Origin: Wenzhouxiangella sp042310355
GTDB taxonomy: Bacteria; Pseudomonadota; Gammaproteobacteria; Xanthomonadales; Wenzhouxiangellaceae
Direction of reading: 5' to 3'
Assembly: GCF_042310355.1 (NCBI RefSeq)
Contig: NZ_JBHJMR010000008.1
Location: 62,001-126,000 of the forward strand
DNA length: 64,000 nt
Under the pieces are notes generated by a model that did no database searches, was not told where the DNA came from, and saw only the letters and a program-made list of their open reading frames with translations. Positions 58,584 to 64,000 of the stretch are shown here, in pieces (positions within the stretch are counted from its first letter, which is position 1; every line of letters begins with the position of its first letter). The position numbers and the translations under genes were made by a program.

Positions 58584-60425
58584 TCAGGCCCGGCGTCGCC
58601 CGCGGCCCAGGCCGAAGATGCCCAACAGCCCCGCGGCCAGGGCCAGCAGCCCCAGGGAGAGCGGGTTGTTGACCGGCACAGCCAGCGTTTCCCGCGGCGG
58701 CACGCCGCCTGCCACCTCGACGCTGCCCAGATCGCACTGGCCGCTGGCCGCATCGGGCCGCGGCTGACCGCGCTGGTCGACGGTGAAGGTGGTGCCGCAA
58801 CCGTTTTCACCCGAGGGGATCAGGTCGACACCCGGCCCATTGGCGGCCGGCAGGTGGCTCGGCGTCGGCCCACCGTTGTCGCCCAGGCCACCCAGCTGCG
58901 GGTTGGCGCCGACCAGGCCGGCACTGACCGAATCGGGATTGAATTGACCCACGTTCGGCGCTGCACCGATCAGGCTGTAGGTCACCTCGAAGGTGGCCGC
59001 GCCCGGGCCCGGCGGCTGGACACCGCGACCCCAGTCCTGCAAAGCGGCTTTCGACGCATTCGCTTGCGCTTGCACGCCCCAGAGGCCTTCACTCGACTCC
59101 CGGCGGGAAGTCAGCGGCTTCCAGCCGTCCCTGTCATTGCCGCTACCGGCCGCCTGGGTGTTGGCCGACGGCTGCTGCGCGAAGCCGCCGCTGAGATCGG
59201 CGTCGCCTTCGGTGGCCGAATTGCCGGCAATGATGCTGTTGCGCAACTCGACCAGGCTCGTTTCGGCCTGCGAGGCAACAAGCATGCCGCCCACCGGCCC
59301 GTTGGTAGCCGCGTTGCCGGTGATGGTCACGCCGGTGAACTGCACCGGTGCGCCGTAGCTGCCCTCGAGCACGTACAGGCCGCCAACCGCCTCGGCCGAG
59401 TTGCCGCTGATCGTTGTGTTGTCCATCGCCAGGCCGTACTTCGCCGTCAAAAGCGCCCCGCCGACTTCGTAGCCGGCGCTGTTGTTGACGATGGCGCTTC
59501 CGGAGATCACGGTCGAGACCGTTGTTCCTCGCACCGGCCGGGGGCCGTACGATGGCGCCGTCAGCAGGCCACCGCCGGCGTAGGCGGCGGAGTTGTTCGA
59601 GATCTCGGTATCGATCAGCGTCAAGTCGCCGACCACGTTGAGCCCGCCGCCTTCGGCCGCCGTGTTGCCGGAGATGACCGCGTTCTCGAAAACGGATTCG
59701 TTGATCGGCCCGCCCCGTTCGATGCCCCCGGGCGCGCGGTTGATGACGCCGCCGCCCTGCTGGGCGTCGTTGTCGGAAATGGTGGAATCCTGCACCAGCA
59801 GCTGCGACCCGAGATGCGCAATCCCGCCGCCGTAGGTCGAGCTATTGCCGGTAATCACCGAACCGTCGCCGACGCTCAGCGCGCCGTAGATGACTGCGAC
59901 GCCGCCGCCATAGCCGTAGTCGTATTCACCGCCGCCGGTGCTGTTGCCCGACACCGTCACATTGCTCAGGCTCACATCGCCGTAGTAGCCGAAAATGCCG
60001 CCGCCGGCCCGGTAGTTGTAGGGTCCGCCGCCGCCCTGACCACGCACGCCGCCGACGTTGGTACCGGTGCAGGCCGTGATCGTCATGTCGCTGACATCGA
60101 GGTCGGCGTAGCCCGCGGCCACACAGCGGTACTGGTCGTCGCCCGAGAGGGTCACTTCACTGCCCTGCAGGGTCAGATCCTCTTCGATGGGCGGCAGGTC
60201 GCTGGCCAGCGTGATCGTCTGACCGGAAACCTGGGCGAAGTCGATGATATGCGGGCCGGCCTGGGCATTGGCCGACTGGATGGCCTCGCGCAGGGAGCCG
60301 GCACCGGCGTCGGCGGCCGAGGTGACTTCGAAAGTGGCGGCCTGCGCCCCGGAGGCCGCAAGGGCCAGGCCGATGGCAGCGGCCAGGGTCCGGGGGCGTA
60401 GCCCGGGCTTGTTGGGCAGTTGCAT
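58584..60425 (-). CDS. Beta-helix surface protein with choice-of-anchor Q region and sorting tail
   Basis: 613 aa from ATG 60425, preceded by AAGGAGT. Signal peptide 1-28. A long right-handed beta-helix with many repeats of the type NxTISGNSAxxGGG; the first segment ATFEVTSAADAGAGSLREA is the usual opening of such proteins. Near the end DQRGQPRP and CDLGSVE mark the choice-of-anchor Q region. The tail is VPVNNPLSLG + hydrophobic helix + RGRRRA. Likely exposed on the cell surface or secreted; adhesin or polysaccharide-related role possible but unproven. A CRP-like site lies ~120 bases upstream. Confidence 0.88.
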   Translation of the reverse strand: MQLPNKPGLRPRTLAAAIGLALAASGAQAATFEVTSAADAGAGSLREAIQSANAQAGPHIIDFAQVSGQTITLASDLPPIEEDLTLQGSEVTLSGDDQYRCVAAGYADLDVSDMTITACTGTNVGGVRGQGGGGPYNYRAGGGIFGYYGDVSLSNVTVSGNSTGGGEYDYGYGGGVAVIYGALSVGDGSVITGNSSTYGGGIAHLGSQLLVQDSTISDNDAQQGGGVINRAPGGIERGGPINESVFENAVISGNTAAEGGGLNVVGDLTLIDTEISNNSAAYAGGGLLTAPSYGPRPVRGTTVSTVISGSAIVNNSAGYEVGGALLTAKYGLAMDNTTISGNSAEAVGGLYVLEGSYGAPVQFTGVTITGNAATNGPVGGMLVASQAETSLVELRNSIIAGNSATEGDADLSGGFAQQPSANTQAAGSGNDRDGWKPLTSRRESSEGLWGVQAQANASKAALQDWGRGVQPPGPGAATFEVTYSLIGAAPNVGQFNPDSVSAGLVGANPQLGGLGDNGGPTPSHLPAANGPGVDLIPSGENGCGTTFTVDQRGQPRPDAASGQCDLGSVEVAGGVPPRETLAVPVNNPLSLGLLALAAGLLGIFGLGRGRRRA

Positions 60426-60544
60426 GCGTGTTACTCCTTCAAATTGAGCTTGTTGTTTGGAAGGCGGCAAACCGCGAATGGGCGGGCTGCCGGGGGATGG
60501 CAAATAGATTAGCTGGAATGCCTCGGAAGCGCTCCCCAAAAAAG

Positions 60545-60560
60545 TGTGATTTTTATCACG
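60545..60560. promoter_or_regulatory. CRP/Clp-like binding site
   Basis: TGTGA-TTTTTA-TCACG (60545-60560) matches the CRP consensus TGTGA-N6-TCACA at 9 of 10 core bases, with A/T flanks (AAG before, TTTT after) as in strong sites. It lies about 120-135 bases upstream of the beta-helix gene start on the minus strand, in a gap whose other flank is the 3' end of the BCCT gene. Confidence 0.65.
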
Positions 60561-60618
60561 TTTTCGGCCGCATGGCCAGCTTCGCGGCAGTATCAGCAGG
60601 CTGAAATGCGATCCGGCC

Positions 60619-62259
60619 TCAGTCGCGATTCGCACCGGCCTCAGGCCCCGGCCCCTCGACCCGGTTTACCTTGGCCGATGCGCGGCGGGCATCGTCCTCT
60701 TCCAGAAGGCGTTGGATGCGCTCGCGAAGCAGGGCCTCGTGCAACTCACGCTGGCGCTGTTCGTCGCGAAAGGCGCGCAGCAGCGAAGTGGCCATGAAGA
60801 TCATCAGCAGCATGAACGGGAAGGCGGCGATGATCGAGATGGTCTGCAGCGCGCCCAGGCCACCGCTGGCCAGCAAGGTGCCGGTCACCAGCACGGTCGC
60901 CACACCCCAGGTCAGGCGAATGCCCCGGCCGGGGTTGAGCCGGCCCTGGCTGGTGAACATGCCCAGCACGAAAGTGGCCGAATTGGCCGAGGTGATCACG
61001 AACAGCACGATCAGCAGCAGCACGGCGGGCCCGAGCACGGCCGCGGCCGGCAGCAGGTCGAGCATGGCGAACAGCCCCGAGCTCATTTCCTGGCTGACCG
61101 CATCCCCCAGCCCGGCGTTCTCGAACAGCTCGAAGTGCAGGGCCGAGCCGCCGAAGGTGGCGAACCACACCATGCTCAGCAACACCGGCACGCCGATGAC
61201 GCCGAGCACGAACTCGCGCACCGTCCGCCCGCGCGAAATGCGGGCGATGAAGCTGCCCACGAAGGGCGCCCAGGACAGACCCCAGGCCCAGTAGAAAAGC
61301 GTCCAGCGCTCGACCCAGTCCTCGCCGGTGTAGGGTTCCATCACCAGGCTCATGCCGATCAGGTTGGCGAAGTAATCGCCGATCCCGTTGGTCAGCACCG
61401 CCGTGATGAAGTCCGTGGGTCCGGCGAAGAACACGAACACCAGCACCAGGCCGGCGAGCAGCATGTTGGCATCGCTGACCCAACGGATTCCGGCCTCGAG
61501 CGGCGTCAGTGAAGCAAGCAGGAAAATCACGCCGATGCCGGCCAGGATGGCGAGCTGGTTCTCGAGCCCGAAGCCGACACCGGCCACCGTGCCCAGCCCG
61601 CTGTTGATCTGGATGATGCCCAGGCCCAGGGTCGTGGCGACGCCGAAGACCGTCGACAGCACCGCCAGGGTATTGATGGCATAGCCGGCCGGCCCGTCGA
61701 CACGCTCACCCAGGCTGGCGCGGAAGGTCTCGCTGATCAGGCCGGGCCGATCCTGCCGGAAACGGGCGTAGGCGATGGCCAGTCCGACCACGCCGAAGTT
61801 GGCCCACTGGTGAAACCCCCAGTGGAAGAACGAGTACTGCATGGCCAGGCCGGCGGCCTCGGCGCTGCGCGGCTCGGCCCGACCCAGCGGCGAGTCGACG
61901 AAATGGCTCATCGGCTCGGCCACGCCCCAGAACACGAGCCCGACGCCCATGCCGGCCGAAAAGATCATGCCCAGCCAGGTGGGGTAGGGAAACTCCGGCG
62001 CCTCGCCGTCGGCGCCCAGGCGAATCGAACCGTAGGCGCTGAAACCCACACCGATGCAGAAGACCAGGAAACCGGTCGTGGCGAACAGGTAGAGCCAGCC
62101 GAAATGGCTGGTGGTAAACTCGAGCACGCGGCCGGCGCCCCAGGCCAGCTGCTCGGGCATGCGCACGCCCAGAACGACGAAGCCGGCCATCAGGGCCAGC
62201 GAAACGATCAGGGTCCATGGGGCGCCGGCCAAACGGGCTCTGAGCGCTGCCGCTGTCAT
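60619..62259 (-). CDS. BCCT-family transporter (betaine/choline/carnitine type)
   Basis: 546 aa, twelve helices. Family signatures: GMGVGLVFWGVAEPM (glycine-rich stretch), FFHWGFHQWANFG, and YWAWGLSWAPFVGSFIARISRGRT with the tryptophan-rich substrate region. Imports compatible solutes with sodium or protons, so probably osmoprotective. The exact solute is not clear: the GMGVG form is found in several subgroups. Last of a minus-strand run, 21 bases after the Spy-like gene. A charged C-terminal helix (DEQRQRELHEALLRERIQRL, landmark) might sense osmolarity. Confidence 0.93.
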   Translation of the reverse strand: MTAAALRARLAGAPWTLIVSLALMAGFVVLGVRMPEQLAWGAGRVLEFTTSHFGWLYLFATTGFLVFCIGVGFSAYGSIRLGADGEAPEFPYPTWLGMIFSAGMGVGLVFWGVAEPMSHFVDSPLGRAEPRSAEAAGLAMQYSFFHWGFHQWANFGVVGLAIAYARFRQDRPGLISETFRASLGERVDGPAGYAINTLAVLSTVFGVATTLGLGIIQINSGLGTVAGVGFGLENQLAILAGIGVIFLLASLTPLEAGIRWVSDANMLLAGLVLVFVFFAGPTDFITAVLTNGIGDYFANLIGMSLVMEPYTGEDWVERWTLFYWAWGLSWAPFVGSFIARISRGRTVREFVLGVIGVPVLLSMVWFATFGGSALHFELFENAGLGDAVSQEMSSGLFAMLDLLPAAAVLGPAVLLLIVLFVITSANSATFVLGMFTSQGRLNPGRGIRLTWGVATVLVTGTLLASGGLGALQTISIIAAFPFMLLMIFMATSLLRAFRDEQRQRELHEALLRERIQRLLEEDDARRASAKVNRVEGPGPEAGANRD

Positions 62260-62280
62260 TGCGTACCGGGTCGGCGCCGA

Positions 62281-62814
62281 TCAGTGATCATGACGGTGCC
62301 GATGATCGCCGGCTTGCGCCTCGTAGCCGCGCAGGCGCATGTACTCGGCAAGCTGCCCGGCATCGAGAATATCAGCCTGGGCCAGGTGGGCCTGCAGGTG
62401 GACCAGCCGAATCTGGCCCTCGATGTTGGCGCTGCGCGAGACCAGTTCGACCAGGCGCTCGCGCGTGATCTTCTCCTCGGAAAAGGCTTGCTCGAGCTCG
62501 GCCTCCACCGCGACGAGGTCGCGACCCAGCTCGCCGGCGCGCTCGCGCATGGTTTCGAACAATGCCTCGGTGCTGCGAACCTGGTCGGCGTCGAGGTCGA
62601 GATCGTCGGCCAGTTCCAGCACATGCATCGGGCCCGGGTAGCCGTTGAGCTCGGCCGCCTTGGCGTAGCCGAGACCCCGTCCGGCCTCCAGCCCCTCGAT
62701 TCGCTCCGGAGACATGGATTTTATCGGGCGCTGCTCCTCGCCGGCGTAGGGGGACTGGGCCAGGCTGTGACAGCTGAAAGCCAGCAGGACGCAAAGGGCC
62801 AAGGACTTGCGCAT
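62281..62814 (-). CDS. Spy/CpxP-like periplasmic protein with His-rich end
   Basis: 177 aa from ATG 62814. Signal peptide 1-20, then a fully helical protein. YPGPMHVLELADDLDLDADQ followed by a long helix resembles Spy/CpxP and heavy-metal-resistance helical hairpins (LTxxQ type). The last residues GDHRHRHDH could bind metal ions. A periplasmic chaperone or metal-stress role is likely but unproven. Between the 92-aa gene (29-base gap) and the BCCT gene. Confidence 0.75.
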   Translation of the reverse strand: MRKSLALCVLLAFSCHSLAQSPYAGEEQRPIKSMSPERIEGLEAGRGLGYAKAAELNGYPGPMHVLELADDLDLDADQVRSTEALFETMRERAGELGRDLVAVEAELEQAFSEEKITRERLVELVSRSANIEGQIRLVHLQAHLAQADILDAGQLAEYMRLRGYEAQAGDHRHRHDH

Positions 62815-62843
62815 GAATCGAGACTCCGAATGATGGGTTGCAA

Positions 62844-63122
62844 TCAAGGCCATTCTAATGCCTCATCTCCGACCAGCAGGCTTGCCTCGCGGGGCGGCGC
62901 TTGGCAGCGTCGCGCGCCCAGGCCGCGAGCCAGGTCGGCGGCCGCCGGTGAGAAGAACACGTTGAGATTGCAGTGCAGGTCGCCGGCGATGTGGGCCTTG
63001 TACACCGCCCAGCCCCGCGGGCCACCGGCGCGGTCGAAGGCGGCGCGACTTTGGCGGCAGACGTCTTCCAGCGCGTCCGCGGCCAGCAGGGCGTCGCCGA
63101 GGTCGAGCCGGTACCAGCTCAC
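62844..63122 (-). CDS. Small unknown protein, 92 aa
   Basis: 92 aa, not recognised. Begins VSWYRLDLGDALLAADALED; later YKAHIAGDLHCNLNVFFSP and a C-terminal LLVGDEALEW. I set the start at GTG 63122 because it overlaps the ICMT-like stop as GTGA, matching the coupled style of this operon; a TTG 8 codons earlier is also in frame. Two or three cysteines, no signal peptide, probably cytoplasmic. The ordered mix of residues suggests a real small globular protein. Confidence 0.65.
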   Translation of the reverse strand: MSWYRLDLGDALLAADALEDVCRQSRAAFDRAGGPRGWAVYKAHIAGDLHCNLNVFFSPAAADLARGLGARRCQAPPREASLLVGDEALEWP

Positions 63123-63595
63123 ACCCAGCGCCGGGTTCGCCGGCAATAAGCGCGGTACTCGTCGCCGAAGCGCTCAGCCAGGGCGCGCTCCTCGGGCAGG
63201 ATCTGGAAACGCGTCATCCAGGCGGCATAGAGTACCGGGCCGAGCAGGGCCCAGGGGGCGGCCAGCCAGACGGCCCAGGCGACGAGCACGAACAGGAAGC
63301 CGAGGTACATCGGGTTGCGCGTGTGCCGGTAGATACCGTGCTGCACGACCCGGCTCGATTCCTCGGGCGTCATCGGGTTGACGGTGGTGTCGGCCTTGCG
63401 GAAGGCGATCACGCCGGCCGCGGCAATCCAGCCACCCTTGATGGCCAGCAGCAGCGCGATAGCGCCCCGGACCAGGGGCATGGCCTCAAACGAAACGGTC
63501 ACTGCAGCCAGCCACCACATGCCCGCGGCCACCAGAGCGACCAGCAGAACCGGCGGCAACTTGAGTTCGAGACGATCCAGGGGGCTGACTCTCAT
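63119..63595 (-). CDS. Isoprenylcysteine carboxyl methyltransferase-like membrane protein
   Basis: 158 aa from ATG 63595. Four helices. The ICMT/PEMT signature GIYRHTRNPMYLGF binds S-adenosylmethionine, and the C-terminal ERFGDEYRAYCRRTRRWV matches the EExxLxxxFGxEYxxY pattern. Bacterial members methylate small or lipid substrates of unknown identity. Coupled by ATGA to the NTF2-like gene upstream and by GTGA to the small gene downstream. Confidence 0.9.
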   Translation of the reverse strand: MRVSPLDRLELKLPPVLLVALVAAGMWWLAAVTVSFEAMPLVRGAIALLLAIKGGWIAAAGVIAFRKADTTVNPMTPEESSRVVQHGIYRHTRNPMYLGFLFVLVAWAVWLAAPWALLGPVLYAAWMTRFQILPEERALAERFGDEYRAYCRRTRRWV

Positions 63596-64000
63596 TCGGC
63601 CGAAAAGTACCAAACGCGAACGATGCGGCCCTCGGCAATCTCGTAGACGGCCAGCGCCGCCTGAGAGCGGGGCTGCCCGGACGATTCCCAGTGTGCGCGC
63701 TCGCGCACGCTCACCCGCTGGCCCGAAACCATCATCGACTCGATGCTGGAGCGGGTCGAGGGCACGGCCTCGAAATAGCCGCGCATCGCCTCGGCCAGCG
63801 CTTCGGCGCCGTCGGTCTCCACGCTGATCCGGTCACCGTCGACGCTCAGCCACTGGATGTCCGGGTCGACAAGCTCGAGCATGGCGTCGACATCGTGATC
63901 GTTGTAGGCGGCCATGTAGCGCTCGACCACCTCGTCGGGAGACTGCGCCCAGGCGCTCGAAGCCAGCACAAGGGCCAGCAGCGCAATCACGAATTTCGCT
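63592..64000 (-). CDS. Secreted NTF2-like (SnoaL/DUF4440 type) protein, 5' end outside the window
   Basis: About 133 residues in the window. Signal peptide (IALLALVLASSAWA) followed by an NTF2-like cone fold: VVERYMAAYNDHDVDAMLELVDPDIQWL at the start (landmark) and YEIAEGRIVRVWYF at the end. The GTG at 63990 could start it, but the frame continues to the window edge (AKF before the hydrophobic stretch), so the true start is probably a few codons outside. Function unknown; the fold is used by many enzymes and binding proteins. First gene of the ICMT-92aa run. Confidence 0.8.
   Translation of the reverse strand, partial: AKFVIALLALVLASSAWAQSPDEVVERYMAAYNDHDVDAMLELVDPDIQWLSVDGDRISVETDGAEALAEAMRGYFEAVPSTRSSIESMMVSGQRVSVRERAHWESSGQPRSQAALAVYEIAEGRIVRVWYFSAE

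Overview
The window looks like a chromosomal stretch of a GC-rich gammaproteobacterium, probably in or near the Xanthomonadales/Wenzhouxiangella group (inference). The reasons are a fused bifunctional hisB and hisIE, a TrpR-like yerC at the head of the his operon, a XanB2-type chorismatase in an aryl-polyene pigment locus, a BCCT osmolyte transporter, and many acidic secreted proteins. I saw no tRNA, rRNA, CRISPR array, phage or transposase gene.

Layout. 1-20 kb: the end of a sugar-dehydrogenase-like secreted protein; an argS / SPOR / patatin operon; a YrdA-type carbonic anhydrase with DkgB; an NfeD / slipin / DUF4920 operon; an FG-GAP protein overlapping a vanadium-haloperoxidase-like enzyme; and a 2109-residue secreted subtilase. 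20-28.7 kb: a YadGH-type ABC transporter, a TAP-type hydrolase in one operon with NatAB-type transporter genes, a 155-bp tandem repeat array, a DUF1295 protein, a 52-aa small gene and an EamA transporter. 28.8-37 kb: the whole histidine operon, yerC-hisG-hisD-hisC-hisB-hisH-hisA-hisF-hisIE. Its genes mostly overlap, and each of its four real gaps carries a different long hairpin built from short repeated words. 37-38.6 kb: a degenerate EAL protein and a YdcF/DUF218 protein.

38.8-53.7 kb is the most distinctive part, an aryl polyene (xanthomonadin-like) cluster. A chorismatase would supply hydroxybenzoate, an AMP-ligase and one acyl carrier protein would load it, and a ketosynthase / chain-length-factor pair, a ketoreductase and two hotdog dehydratases would extend it. 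An acyltransferase, a glycosyltransferase, a LolA-like carrier and an MMPL exporter would place the product in the envelope. Two different flavin-dependent halogenase-like proteins suggest a halogenated pigment.

53.8-64 kb: an AsmA protein, an unrecognised membrane-anchored coiled-coil protein, an NPP-type phosphodiesterase lipoprotein, a beta-helix surface protein with a CRP-like site upstream, and a minus-strand run of NTF2-like, ICMT-like, small unknown, Spy-like and BCCT genes.

Shared themes: secreted proteins carry one of two recurring C-terminal tails, FxxRFE or VP + hydrophobic helix + Arg. Short intergenic gaps are rich in structured repeats. All functions are read from sequence motifs and recalled family knowledge; nothing was searched.
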